Below, piece by piece: positions 48,841 to 57,853 of a stretch of DNA of 59,729 nucleotides. Origin of the DNA: CAXXOK01 sp964584315 (GTDB lineage: Bacteria; Bacillota; Clostridia; Christensenellales; Aristaeellaceae); NCBI GenBank assembly GCA_964584315.1, contig CAZOZO010000017.1, positions 1 to 59,729 on the forward strand, read 5' to 3'. The number at the start of each line of letters is the position of its first letter. Position 1 is the first letter of the stretch. The position numbers and the translations under genes were made by a program. The notes under the pieces are model-generated. The model searched no databases. It was not told the DNA's origin and saw only the letters and a program-made list of their open reading frames with translations.

Positions 48841-49515
48841 TCACGCGCCGCCCGTTTTCCTGCCCAGCAGCAGCGCGACCGCGTCGGTCAGTGTGTCCAA
48901 AACGGGAAAGCCCGCAGCCAACAGCCCCTCGCGGCTCTGATGCCCGCGTGCCACCAGCACACACCCGCAGCCCAGCGCGCGCGCCACCTCGGCGTCGTGC
49001 AGGGTGTCGCCCACCATCACTGTGTCGCGCGCGGCCACGCTGTGTTGGGTCATATAGTCCAGCCCGATATGCTCCTTGCTGGTGGCATAGATATGATCCA
49101 GCCCCAGCACTGCGTCAAAACGGTCGTGGATGCCCGCGTCGGTCAGCTGGGCAACCAGCATATCCCGCTTGCTGGCGCTGAGCACCGCCTGCGCGCAGCC
49201 TGCGGCCTGAAAGGCATCCAGCGCGGGAAGCGCGTCCGCAAACAGCGGCACGTCCGCGCAGCCGCGCACATACTCCGCCATCCACGCGTTGGCGACTTCT
49301 ACAAACGTTTCGTCCGTCACGCCCGCGCGGTAGTAGTAATCCTTCACAGGGAAGGTGAACTGCGCGTGGTAGGCGGCCAGCGAATCGACGGTAGGTAGCC
49401 CGAAGCGCGGAAACACGCGGTTGCGCACACCGATGGCGTACTCCACATCATCCAGCAGCGTGCCGTTCCAGTCCCACAGGATCAGCTTGGGTGCGTCCAT
49501 CCTCGTCTCAGTCAT
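48841..49515 (-). CDS. HAD superfamily phosphatase, phosphoglycolate phosphatase-like
   Basis: 224 residues. Motif I LILWDWNGTLLDD (nucleophile Asp), a helical cap, motif II VLSASKRDM (Ser), motif III Lys in YATSKEHIGL, and motif IV VMVGDTLHDAEVARALGC. All catalytic positions are present. Likely to remove phosphate from small metabolites such as phosphoglycolate or a nucleotide. The ATG at 49515 has GGAGG 7 nt upstream. Confidence 0.92.
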   Translation of the reverse strand: MTETRMDAPKLILWDWNGTLLDDVEYAIGVRNRVFPRFGLPTVDSLAAYHAQFTFPVKDYYYRAGVTDETFVEVANAWMAEYVRGCADVPLFADALPALDAFQAAGCAQAVLSASKRDMLVAQLTDAGIHDRFDAVLGLDHIYATSKEHIGLDYMTQHSVAARDTVMVGDTLHDAEVARALGCGCVLVARGHQSREGLLAAGFPVLDTLTDAVALLLGRKTGGA

Positions 49516-49538
49516 TCTTCGACCTCCATTCAATGCTT

Positions 49539-49566
49539 GAAACGCGCGGCCCCTGCCGCGCGTTTC
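49539..49566. terminator. Intercistronic hairpin between proS and the HAD gene
   Basis: Perfect 12-bp stem GAAACGCGCGGC/GCCGCGCGTTTC (49539-49550, 49555-49566) with a 4-nt loop. No T tract, so it is more likely an mRNA processing or stabilising element than a full terminator. Confidence 0.5.
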
Positions 49567-49578
49567 AGCTGTATTCGT

Positions 49579-51024
49579 TTAGTAGGCTTTTGCAAAGTAG
49601 ATGAGCTTCTTGGCCGGTTTGCCGCAGCACACGCACTTGTCGCCGATGGGCGTCTGGTCAAACGGCATGTTGCGGCTGCTGGCGCCCGCCTGCTCCTTGA
49701 TCGTATCCTCGCAGGCGCGCTCGCCGCACCACATGGCCTTGGCGAAGCCCCCGTCCACCGCGCTTTTCAGCTCGTCCATGGTGGCGACCTGCGAGATGTG
49801 CGAATCGCGGAACGCCTTCGCCTGCTCGAACAGGCTCTTTTGGATCGCGTCCAGCAGCGCGGGCATATCGGCGGCGATGGTATCCAGCGCCATGGTGCTC
49901 TTTTCGCACGTATCGCGGCGGAACACCGTGGCCACGCCGTTTTCGATGTCGCGCGGGCCGATCTCCAGCCGCACCGGCACGCCCTTGAGCTCCCAGTCGT
50001 TAAACTTGTAGCCCGGCGATACGGTGTCGCGGTCATCCAGCTTCACGCGGAAACCCGCGGCCTTCAGGCTGTCCGCCACCTCGACGCACTTTTCCATCAC
50101 GCCGCCCTTGTGCGCGGCCACCGGCACGATGACCACCTGAATGGGCGCGATGCGAGGGGGCAGGCGCAGGCCGCGCTCGTCGCCGTGCGTCATGATGATG
50201 GCGCCGATCAGGCGGGTGCTGGAGCCCCAGCTCGTCTCGTGCACGTAGGTCAGCTTGCCCTCGCGGCTCAGGTACTGGATCTCGAACGCCTCCGCGAAGT
50301 TGGTGCCAAAGTTATGGCTGGTGCCCGCCTGCAGGGCTTTGCCGTCCTGCATCATGGCCTCCATGCTGTAGGTGGCCTGCGCGCCCGCAAACTTTTCCTT
50401 ATCGCTCTTGCGGCCCACCAGCATCGGTATGGCCAGCTCGTTCTCGGCCACCTCACGGTATACCTCCAGCATCTGCATGGTCTCCTGCTGGGCTTCCTCC
50501 GCCGTCTCGTGGATGGTGTGGCCCTCCTGCCAGAGAAACTCGCTGGTGCGCAGGAAGGGGCGGGTGCTCTTTTCCCAGCGTATGACCGAGCACCACTGGT
50601 TGTACTTCATGGGCAGGTCGCGCCAGCTGCCCACCCATTTGGAGTACATGGCGCAGAAGATGGTCTCGCTCGTGGGGCGGATGGCCAGCCGCTCTGCCAG
50701 CGGCTCGCTGCCGCCCTGCGTGACCCACGCCACCTCGGGCGCGAAGCCCTCCACATGCTCGGCCTCCTTGAGCAGCAGGCTTTCCGGGATCAGCATGGGC
50801 ATATAGACGTTTTCATGGCCGGTGGCTTTGAAGCGGCTATCCATCTCCTGCTGGATGCGCTCCCAGATGGCGTAGCCGTACGGCCGCACCACCATGCAGC
50901 CACGCACGGGCGCGTAATCCACCAGCTCGCTCTGGAGGATCACGTCGGTATACCACTGGCTGAAATCCTCACTGCGGGGGGTAATGTGCTCCACAAATTT
51001 CTTCTCGTCCTGCTGTTTTGCCAT
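49579..51024 (-). CDS. proS: Prolyl-tRNA synthetase (archaeal/eukaryotic-type)
   Basis: 481 residues. Class II motifs: YAPVRGCMVVRPYGYAIWERIQ, LAIRPTSETIFCAMYSKW, YNQWCSVIRWEKSTRPFLRTSEFLWQEGHT and ETSWGSSTRLIGAIIMTHGDERG. It lacks the editing insertion of the bacterial long form and ends in CVCCGKPAKKLIYFAKAY, the C-terminal zinc/Tyr end of the short (ProS3) type. Charges tRNA-Pro with proline. The start ATG 51024 has AAGGAG upstream. A T-box leader controls it. Confidence 0.96.
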   Translation of the reverse strand: MAKQQDEKKFVEHITPRSEDFSQWYTDVILQSELVDYAPVRGCMVVRPYGYAIWERIQQEMDSRFKATGHENVYMPMLIPESLLLKEAEHVEGFAPEVAWVTQGGSEPLAERLAIRPTSETIFCAMYSKWVGSWRDLPMKYNQWCSVIRWEKSTRPFLRTSEFLWQEGHTIHETAEEAQQETMQMLEVYREVAENELAIPMLVGRKSDKEKFAGAQATYSMEAMMQDGKALQAGTSHNFGTNFAEAFEIQYLSREGKLTYVHETSWGSSTRLIGAIIMTHGDERGLRLPPRIAPIQVVIVPVAAHKGGVMEKCVEVADSLKAAGFRVKLDDRDTVSPGYKFNDWELKGVPVRLEIGPRDIENGVATVFRRDTCEKSTMALDTIAADMPALLDAIQKSLFEQAKAFRDSHISQVATMDELKSAVDGGFAKAMWCGERACEDTIKEQAGASSRNMPFDQTPIGDKCVCCGKPAKKLIYFAKAY

Positions 51025-51304
51025 GATGGGGGTTCTCCTTCCGCAATACAAAAATAGCTCCGTCGCTCCCAAGCGCGGCCAAACGCCGCCGTTGGGACGA
51101 AGGGAGCCTTCGCGGTACCACCCAGCTTAAAGCGCCGAAGCGCTTTCACTTTCAACGCCGGATAACGGTGGCAGCCGTCGGTGATTGGCCGAGCGTAACG
51201 GACGCGGGAGCCTGCCTGCCGTGCATGACCGCCCTTTCAGCCGGTGGGGCGGCTCTCTTTTCTGCCTGGTTTGGCGGGGTTCATCCGTTTGCCCCTCTCG
51301 GGGT
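51025..51304 (-). promoter_or_regulatory. T-box riboswitch leader of proS
   Basis: On the minus strand, the T-box core AAGCTGGGTGGTACCGCG (plus 51111-51128) is followed by a terminator with arms near 51092-51108 and 51057-51073 and a TATTTTTG tract, with the proS start after that. Upstream lies the Stem I apical motif AGAGAGCCGC. A small hairpin at about 51130-51145 precedes the core. The specifier should be a proline codon (CCN), but I could not place it with certainty. Uncharged tRNA-Pro would favour antitermination. Confidence 0.93.
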
Positions 51305-51310
51305 TACCGT

Positions 51311-51339
51311 ATCTTACCACAGGGCGGGGCGGTTGTCAA
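51311..51339 (-). promoter_or_regulatory. SigA promoter of the proS operon
   Basis: Minus strand TTGACA (51334-51339), 17 bp, TAAGAT (51311-51316). Confidence 0.88.
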
Positions 51340-51371
51340 AGGGCGCACGAAGGTTTTTTCATCTTGCTCCA

Positions 51372-52322
51372 TCAGCCCAGCAGCCCCAGCATGCGGAAGG
51401 CGAGCACCCACAAAAACACCGTAACGCTGGACAGCGCAGTGGTAAACACCACCTGCGCGGCCGCAAAATCCGCATCCCCGCCGATCTGCTGCGCCATGGG
51501 GTAGCTGCTGACGGCGGTGGGCGAGGCGAACACGGCGATCAGCGTGGCGAGGGCCACGTCGCGGATCCCAAGCATCACAGCGCCGCCGAGGAACACAAGC
51601 GGCAGCAGCACCAGCCTACCAAGCACGCCCAGTGTGAGCAGCCTTACGTTGGCCCGCGCCTTGCCAAAATCGATGCTCGCACCCAGCAAAAACAGCGCCA
51701 GCGGCGTGGCCACGCTACCCAGCATGGTCAGCGGCGTGTGCAGCACCGGCGGCAATGCCACATGCAGCCGCCACAGCGCAAAGCCCAGCAGCGTGCCGAT
51801 GATCAGCGGATTGGTCAGCACCCCGCGCACCATTGCGGGCACGCTCACGCGCCCGCCGCGGTAGGCCACCAGCGCGACGGTGCTCATCACGTTGAAAAGC
51901 GGCACCACCGCCACCACCATCAGCGCCGCCACCGATGTTTCCGCGCCCGGGTACATGAGCATGACCAGCGGAATACCGTAGATAGCGTAGTTGCTGCGCG
52001 CCACGCCCTGGATGAACACCCCGCGCGACTCGCGCTGCGCGCACAGGCGCGGGGCGATGGCAAACAGCAGCAGAAATGATAGGAACACTCCGCCCAGCCC
52101 GTAGAGCAGCGTGCGGATATCCACCGCCACGCCCTGCGGGGTGTTTGCGATGTTCATGCACAAAAGCACCGGCAGAAAGACGTGAAACACCGCGCTGTTG
52201 GCCTGCCGCACGCCCGCATCGTCCAGGATGCGCAGGCGGCGTGCGATATAGCCCGCCAGCATCACCAGCATCAGCGGCGCGACCGTATTGACCGAGAAGA
52301 GCAGGTCGGAAATCAAGCGCAT
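51372..52322 (-). CDS. AEC (auxin efflux carrier) family transporter
   Basis: 316 residues with about ten hydrophobic helices in two halves. N-terminal VNTVAPLMLVMLAGYIARRLRILDD, middle QGVARSNYAIYGIPLVMLMY, and second half TNPLIIGTLLGFALWRL, ATPLALFLLGASIDFGK and FASPTAVSSYPMAQQIGGD are typical of AEC permeases. In bacteria such proteins export or take up malate, malonate or other organic anions. AGGTGAG precedes the ATG. No enzyme gene is adjacent that would show the substrate. Confidence 0.9.
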   Translation of the reverse strand: MRLISDLLFSVNTVAPLMLVMLAGYIARRLRILDDAGVRQANSAVFHVFLPVLLCMNIANTPQGVAVDIRTLLYGLGGVFLSFLLLFAIAPRLCAQRESRGVFIQGVARSNYAIYGIPLVMLMYPGAETSVAALMVVAVVPLFNVMSTVALVAYRGGRVSVPAMVRGVLTNPLIIGTLLGFALWRLHVALPPVLHTPLTMLGSVATPLALFLLGASIDFGKARANVRLLTLGVLGRLVLLPLVFLGGAVMLGIRDVALATLIAVFASPTAVSSYPMAQQIGGDADFAAAQVVFTTALSSVTVFLWVLAFRMLGLLG

Positions 52323-52428
52323 CTCACCTATCTGTGGGCGGCGGACGGCACTGCCGCCCCTCCGCCGGATTGACCTTTGTCCCGCAAGCGCGGCACGTGG
52401 GCCGGATTTTCACCCTGCCCCCGTCGCC

Positions 52429-53856
52429 TTATTTGCCATAGTTGTCCTTCAAATACTTGAAGATGCTGGCTGCGAGGGGCGCAGCCACGCTGCCGCCGCT
52501 GTCGCCTTCCTCCACCAGCACGGCGCAGGCATAGGGCAGGCTATCATCCGCGATGTAGCCCACAAACCACGCGTTGGTCACGTCCACCCCATTGATGCTG
52601 GCCTCCGCGCTGCCGGTTTTGCCCGCGATGGTCAGCCCGTTCACACGCGCGGCGGTGCCCGAGCCGGTCGCCACCACGTTTTGCATGTAGGTCTGCAGCG
52701 TGGCCGCGATATTCGCGGGCACGGCGCGCCGGTACATTTTGGGGGTCAGTCGCAGGCGCATGACGCCGCCCGGCCCTTTGACGCTTAGCAACATCTTAGG
52801 CTCCATCATCACGCCGTCGTTGGCGACGGCGGCGGCCACCATGCACATGTGCATGGGCGTGGCGCCGATGTCGCTCTGCCCCGCGCCGCTCCACGCAACC
52901 TGCACATCGTTGCGGTTTGTGGTGGGGTACACGCTGTTTTCCACCACCACCTCGCGGAAAAGAAAGTTGTCGTTAAAGCCGAAATCTTCGGCGGTCTTGC
53001 GCAGCGCCGCGTCGCCCAGCCACAGCGCGCATTGGGCAAAGGCGTTGTTGCAGCTCACGGTGAAGGCCTTCTCCAGCGTTACGCTGCCGTGCTGGGCCAT
53101 TTTGTAGTCGTGTATCACCTGATCCATCACCTGCGTGGCGCCTGTGCACAGGAAGCGGTAGCTGGTGATGCCCTGGATGTTCTCCAGCGCGGACGCGGCG
53201 GTAATGATCTTGAACGTCGAGCCCGGGGCCAGCGTGCTTTGCAGCGCGCGATTCCAAAAGGGGTGCTGCGGGTTTTGCTTGTCCTTGTCGGTGATGTTTT
53301 GGGGGTCGAACACCGGCAGGCTGACCAGCGCGATCACCTCGCCGGTCTTGTAGTTCATCACCACCGCCGCGCCGGTCTTGCCCGCGGTGGCCGCGCCGGT
53401 CTCAAACAGGTTCACGATGCGCGTGCACAGCTTGCTGTCGATGGTCAGGGTCAGGTCGTCGCCATGGCGGGTCTCCCCCTTGAGCAACGCGGCCACACGC
53501 TCGCTCAGCGAGGTCTCAAAGCCCAGCAGGTAGTTGGCCTGGAACGAATCCACGCCGTTGGCCACGTTGCCGTCGCGGTCGCCCAGCAGGTGCACGGTGG
53601 CGCGCCGCGACTTGATGCTGGCCTGATACACGCGCTCGCCATCCTTATCGGTGGTGGCCATGACCACGCCATTGCGGTCGATGATGTCGCCCGCGATCAC
53701 CGTGCGCTTGGCGCTCTGGTAGCGCACGTTCTTGCTGTTGCTGAACCAGCGGCTGCCGTAGGTAGCCACGCTGTAAACGCCGTACAGCCCCGCCACAAAG
53801 AGCAGCCCCACCACCAGAAGCGTGAGCAGGCGAAAGCGGGTGCGCAGCTGTTTCAC
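52429..53856 (-). CDS. Class B penicillin-binding protein (PbpA/PBP2-like transpeptidase)
   Basis: 475 residues. A single N-terminal membrane helix (LLTLLVVGLLFVAGLYGVYSV), a short non-catalytic domain (GDIIDRNGVVMATT), and a transpeptidase domain with APGSTFKI (active Ser), VSCNNAFAQ (SxN) and AGKTGSAEA (KTG). It lacks an N-terminal glycosyltransferase, so it cross-links glycan made by the SEDS protein encoded just upstream. The GTG start has AAGGAGG 7 nt before it. Size and neighbourhood match PbpA of FHA-RodA-PbpA clusters. Confidence 0.93.
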   Translation of the reverse strand: MKQLRTRFRLLTLLVVGLLFVAGLYGVYSVATYGSRWFSNSKNVRYQSAKRTVIAGDIIDRNGVVMATTDKDGERVYQASIKSRRATVHLLGDRDGNVANGVDSFQANYLLGFETSLSERVAALLKGETRHGDDLTLTIDSKLCTRIVNLFETGAATAGKTGAAVVMNYKTGEVIALVSLPVFDPQNITDKDKQNPQHPFWNRALQSTLAPGSTFKIITAASALENIQGITSYRFLCTGATQVMDQVIHDYKMAQHGSVTLEKAFTVSCNNAFAQCALWLGDAALRKTAEDFGFNDNFLFREVVVENSVYPTTNRNDVQVAWSGAGQSDIGATPMHMCMVAAAVANDGVMMEPKMLLSVKGPGGVMRLRLTPKMYRRAVPANIAATLQTYMQNVVATGSGTAARVNGLTIAGKTGSAEASINGVDVTNAWFVGYIADDSLPYACAVLVEEGDSGGSVAAPLAASIFKYLKDNYGK

Positions 53857-53896
53857 GGGCAGGCCTCCTTTGCGGCAAAGTGTGGTGCGGAGCGTG

Positions 53897-55195
53897 TCAG
53901 GCGTCCGCGTGCGGCAGCCACGCCTGCTCGCCCAGGCTGTGGCTGATCTCGTAATCGTACTTCAGGTCGTCCTGGTTCACGCTCGCCACGCCCTGCAACA
54001 GGCCGATAAGCCCCATGCAGCTGACCAGCGACGTGCCGCCGTAGCTTACGAACGGCATCGTGACGCCGGTGAGCGGGATCAGCTTGAGCACCCCGCCGAT
54101 GATGACGAACGTCTGCACGCCCAGCATGACCGTCGCGCCCATGGCGATGAGCGCATGGAAGCTCTGCCGCGCGCTGGTGGCGATGCCCGCGCCGCGCAGG
54201 ATCAAAATCACATACATTACCAGCACAAGGATGCCGAAGATGATGCCGAACTGCTCGCAGATGACCGCAAAGATGCAGTCCGTAAAATAGACGGGGATCA
54301 CGCGGGGCTGCCCCAGCCCAAGCCCCACGCCAAACAGCCCGCCAGAGGCGATGGCCATGAGGCTCTGCACGATCTGATAGCCGTCGGAATCCGCCTTGAG
54401 CCACGGGTTCTGCCAGATGGCCACGCGCTTTTTCACATGCTTGAAGCGGTCATACCCCAGCACCGCCGCGCCCGCCGCGCCCACCACACCCATCGCCGTG
54501 AGCGGCAGGTTGCCCGTGTTGGCGAAAAACAGCAGCAGCGTGGTGATGTAGTAGATGAGCGCGGTGCCAAGATCCTGCTGCAGCATGAGCATGCCCAAGC
54601 AGAACACCGCAAACAGGAACCATGGCACAAAGCGGCGGCGGCTCATGTAGTAAGCAAGCACCAGCAGCAGCGCCAGCTTGACCACCTCGCTGGGCTGCAC
54701 GCTTGTCCCCGCCACCCTGATCCAGTTGGTGGCGCCGTTGACCTCCGAGCCGATGGCCAGCGGCAGCGCCATCAGCCCCGCTGCGCCCAGCGCGATCACC
54801 GGCACAAACCAACGCCAATGGCGGATGTAGCGGATCAGCAGGATGCAAAAGAGCATCGCCACGATGCCGAAGGAGTAATACACCGCCTGTTGCAGCCCGC
54901 GCGAGGTGCCGCCGTCCAGATCAGTGGCGTAGAGCACCAAAACGCCCAGCGCGCAAAGGAAGTTGGCGATGGCCAGCAGCAGCTTGTCCGCGGGGAAGAA
55001 GTGCGGCAGCGCCATGGTGGCCACCCAGATGAGCGCGGGCACGGCCACCGCCAACGCAAAGCCCTGCCAGCGCAGCTCGCCCCGCAGGGCCAGCAGCAAA
55101 AACGCGCTGAAGAAAAACAGCATGATCGCGGACACGAGGCGGCGATCCGGGTGCTTGCGCGAAGGCGCACGCATGGCGTTATCCCGTCTTGCCAT
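53897..55195 (-). CDS. SEDS family peptidoglycan polymerase (RodA/FtsW-like)
   Basis: 432 residues with about ten to twelve membrane helices. Signature parts: TNWIRVAGTSVQPSEVVKLALLLVLAYYM (the W-I-x-x-G-x-x-x-Q-P-S-E), QQDLGTALIYYIT, and PLTGVTMPFVSYGGTSLVSCMGLIGLL near the C-terminus. SEDS proteins polymerise lipid II into glycan strands with a class B PBP partner, here encoded 40 nt downstream. The ATG at 55195 overlaps the stop codon of the FHA gene (TGATG). Whether it serves elongation or division cannot be decided from sequence alone. Confidence 0.94.
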   Translation of the reverse strand: MARRDNAMRAPSRKHPDRRLVSAIMLFFFSAFLLLALRGELRWQGFALAVAVPALIWVATMALPHFFPADKLLLAIANFLCALGVLVLYATDLDGGTSRGLQQAVYYSFGIVAMLFCILLIRYIRHWRWFVPVIALGAAGLMALPLAIGSEVNGATNWIRVAGTSVQPSEVVKLALLLVLAYYMSRRRFVPWFLFAVFCLGMLMLQQDLGTALIYYITTLLLFFANTGNLPLTAMGVVGAAGAAVLGYDRFKHVKKRVAIWQNPWLKADSDGYQIVQSLMAIASGGLFGVGLGLGQPRVIPVYFTDCIFAVICEQFGIIFGILVLVMYVILILRGAGIATSARQSFHALIAMGATVMLGVQTFVIIGGVLKLIPLTGVTMPFVSYGGTSLVSCMGLIGLLQGVASVNQDDLKYDYEISHSLGEQAWLPHADA

Positions 55196-56808
55196 CAGCG
55201 CCTGCCCCCTTTCAGGTACTTGTCCCACAGGAGGCGCTTGGCCTTCTCGGCCTCGTCCGGCTCGACATACAGGCTGCGCGGCGCTTCGTCCTCATCGGCG
55301 TACTCATAGGGCGCATTCGGGTCGATGTGCTCGGGGTAGGTGTAGCCGCTGCTCACAAAACGCGTATCGCTCTGCGGGTAGGCGGCGTAGGGCCAGCTCT
55401 CGTCCGCGGGCGTTTCGTCCGCGGGCTGCTGGGCGGTGCTTTCGTCGTCCATCACGGGCGCGTAGAAGGTGACGCGCGGCGCAAAGGTGGGATCCTGCGC
55501 ATCGGGCGCACCCACAGGCGCGTAACCCGCCTGCCCGTTTGCCGCCTGCGTCCAAGGGCTGCCCACATACGCTTCTTGCATGGAGCGGCGGTCGCTATCG
55601 CCTGCCGCATCATCGTCTGCGTATCCATCCGTCCGCGCGTCATACGCATCGCCTGCCTGCGCGGCATCCGGCGGGGGCGCGGCGCGGTGGTGCCTGTGCG
55701 CTTGCAAGGCGTCGGGCGGTTCGTCCGCCGTTTCGATTTCTTCCCTGGAAAGGATGGATTTGACCGAGGTCACGCGCGGGGGCGGTACAAAAGCGCCGGC
55801 CGATGTGGTGAGCACGTCCGCCGCGGGAGGCGTGGCGCCGGGCGCGGGAGCTGGCGAAACCGGTCGGGCGGCCTGCGGCTGCGCGGTGGCAAGCTGCGCC
55901 GCCGGGTAGCCCTGCGCGGCCTGCCATTGCGCCTGCATGGCGGCAAGTTGTTCCGGCGTATAGCCCTGCGCGGCCTGCCATTGCGCCTGCATCGCAGCAA
56001 GCTGCTGCGGCGTGGGTTGCTGTGCAACCGCGCCCGTCACCTGCATGGCGACGATCTGCTGCGGCGTAAAGCCCTGCGCGGCCAGCCATTGCGCCTGCAT
56101 GGCCGCCGTTTGTTGCGGCGCGCCCATGCCCGCCGCCTGCACGGCGGCGATCTGCTGCGGCGTAAAGCCCTGCGCGGCCAGCCATTGCGCCTGTATCGCC
56201 ATCATTTGCCGGGCGGCGGCCATATTCGCATCCTGCGCCGCGGCAAGCTGCGCTGGGGTTTGCGCCGCCATGCCGGCCGAGGCTTCCGCCGCGCTTTCGT
56301 CCGCAAAGGCCACGCTCTCCGCGGCCTTCACGCCCGCGTGCTCAAACCCCGCAAACATCCGAAGACGCAGCACCGCGTCGCCCACCGTCAGGCGCGAGCC
56401 GTGCGCGAGCCAGGCGCGCGTGCGCCGCCCCGAGAGCGGCTGGCCGTCCACATCCGCGCTGTTGTGGCCATATGGCTCCACGTACAGGCCGTTTTCATCG
56501 TCAAACTCGAACCACAGGTGCTTTTTGGCAACGCCCCTCGCGGGCACGCAGATATCCGCGCCGCGAACGCTGCCCAGCACGCCCTCGCGCGCCACCGGCA
56601 GGGCGAGGCCCGCGGGCAGCTCCGCGCCGCCTGTCTGCACCACCAGCTCGCCAACGAAGCCAGCGTCCGGCAAAAGCCGCAGGCGCTTCTTGCGCTGCTT
56701 GCGGTCGCGCGCAAACCAGCGCCAGCTGCGCCACACGATCAGTCCCATGAGGAACAAAAACCAGTAGCGCGCGGCCTGCGCCACCACCTCGTAGATATCG
56801 CTGGGCAA
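55195..56808 (-). CDS. Membrane-anchored FHA-domain protein with glutamine/alanine-rich repeats
   Basis: 537 residues from a TTG start (56808) placed 8 nt after AAAGGAGG. One membrane helix near residues 16-27 is followed by a basic stretch (RDRKQRKKRLR) and an FHA domain at about 76-155 (LGSVRGADICVP, KKHLWFEF, YGHNSADVDGQPL, RLTVGDAVLRL), which binds phosphothreonine. Residues 203-307 hold about four copies of a QAQWLAAQGFTPQQI-type unit. The rest is acidic and disordered, ending EKAKRLLWDKYLKGGRR. It overlaps the SEDS gene, so it probably helps regulate wall synthesis. No Ser/Thr kinase lies in the window. Confidence 0.85.
   Translation of the reverse strand: MPSDIYEVVAQAARYWFLFLMGLIVWRSWRWFARDRKQRKKRLRLLPDAGFVGELVVQTGGAELPAGLALPVAREGVLGSVRGADICVPARGVAKKHLWFEFDDENGLYVEPYGHNSADVDGQPLSGRRTRAWLAHGSRLTVGDAVLRLRMFAGFEHAGVKAAESVAFADESAAEASAGMAAQTPAQLAAAQDANMAAARQMMAIQAQWLAAQGFTPQQIAAVQAAGMGAPQQTAAMQAQWLAAQGFTPQQIVAMQVTGAVAQQPTPQQLAAMQAQWQAAQGYTPEQLAAMQAQWQAAQGYPAAQLATAQPQAARPVSPAPAPGATPPAADVLTTSAGAFVPPPRVTSVKSILSREEIETADEPPDALQAHRHHRAAPPPDAAQAGDAYDARTDGYADDDAAGDSDRRSMQEAYVGSPWTQAANGQAGYAPVGAPDAQDPTFAPRVTFYAPVMDDESTAQQPADETPADESWPYAAYPQSDTRFVSSGYTYPEHIDPNAPYEYADEDEAPRSLYVEPDEAEKAKRLLWDKYLKGGRR
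55888..56202 (-). repeat. Degenerate tandem repeats within the FHA protein gene
   Basis: Codes for four units containing AMQAQW[LQ]AAQG[FY]TP[QE]Q[IL] or close variants, separated by short Ala/Gln-rich spacers. Confidence 0.85.
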
Positions 56809-56998
56809 AATCGCGCGCCTCCTTTGCTGAAGCGTTCCCTCGCCTGTGCGCCGGGTCATGACGCGGGCGTGTCCGGTCTGTCGTTCCCGCCAAAACAAGC
56901 CACTGCTGCGGCCCGCGCGGGGAATCCGTTCCGGCCCTGCGCCGGTCAACTCACCGTGCCCGCGCGGGGCGAATCGCCTGATATGCGAAAGCCCGCGA

Positions 56999-57820
56999 TC
57001 AATCGTCGTCGTGGGCTTTGGACTCCTCCATGAACTTTTCGAGCTTGCGCTTGACGCGCTGCAGCGCGTTGTCGATGGATTTGACATGCCTGCCCAGCTT
57101 ATCGGCGATTTCCTGATAGCTCTTGCCGTCCAGATAGGCGGTGAGCACCTCCTGCTCCAGCGAGGAGAGCACCTCGTCCACCCGGTCGCGGATGCTCACG
57201 ATATCCTCCCGCCCGATGATCAGCTCCTCGGGGTTTTGGGCGTGGCCTTCCACGATCACGTCCATCAGGGTACGGTCGCTTTCCTCGTCGTAGATGGGCT
57301 TGTTCAGGCTCACGTAGCTGTTGAGAGGCACATGCTTTTGCCGCGTGGCGGTTTTGATGGCGGTGATGATCTGCCTTGTCACGCACAGCTCCGCAAACGC
57401 GCGGAAGCTGGAAAGCCGCTCCGCCTGATAGTCGCGGATGGCTTTGAACAGGCCGATCATGCCCTCCTGCACGATATCCTCGTGATCCGCGCCGATCAGG
57501 AAATAGCTGCGGGCCTTGGAGCGCACAAAGTTTTTGTACTTGCCAAGCAGGTATTCCAGCGCCACGCTGTCGCTGCTCTGCGCCTGCCGGGCGATCTCCT
57601 CGTCCGTTTTATCGCCAAAGCGCGCGCGAAGCGTGGCCTCCCACGACGGGTCGTCCACGGGCTGTGCGTCGTCCTCGTCCGGCTCGGCGGCATGCTCGTC
57701 CGCCGCGTCCTCGGGGGTGCCGAAGAGCTGCGCCAGATCCTCCGCCGCGCTCAGGATGGGGTCGTGCTCCTCATCTTCCAGATAGGCGCGTTTGCGTTCT
57801 CGGTCGGGTTGGGTGGTCAT
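56999..57820 (-). CDS. sigH: RNA polymerase sigma factor SigH (sporulation/transition-state type) with acidic N-terminal extension
   Basis: 273 residues. Region 2 is highly conserved: ALEYLLGKYKNFVRSKARSYFL, GADHEDIVQEGMIGLFKAIRDY and LSSFRAFAELCVTRQIITAIKTATRQKHVPLNSYVSL in pieces. Region 4 has EVLTAYLDGKSYQEIADKLGRHVKSIDNALQRVKRKLEK. SigH directs early sporulation, competence and stationary-phase genes in Bacillota. The first about 70 residues are acidic (DEDDAQPVDD) and are not part of usual SigH. AGGAG precedes ATG 57820, supporting the long form. It follows rae1 as in many relatives. Confidence 0.95.
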   Translation of the reverse strand: MTTQPDRERKRAYLEDEEHDPILSAAEDLAQLFGTPEDAADEHAAEPDEDDAQPVDDPSWEATLRARFGDKTDEEIARQAQSSDSVALEYLLGKYKNFVRSKARSYFLIGADHEDIVQEGMIGLFKAIRDYQAERLSSFRAFAELCVTRQIITAIKTATRQKHVPLNSYVSLNKPIYDEESDRTLMDVIVEGHAQNPEELIIGREDIVSIRDRVDEVLSSLEQEVLTAYLDGKSYQEIADKLGRHVKSIDNALQRVKRKLEKFMEESKAHDDD

Positions 57821-57853
57821 GGTCTGCTCCTGCCTTGTGTTGGTTTGAGGGGG

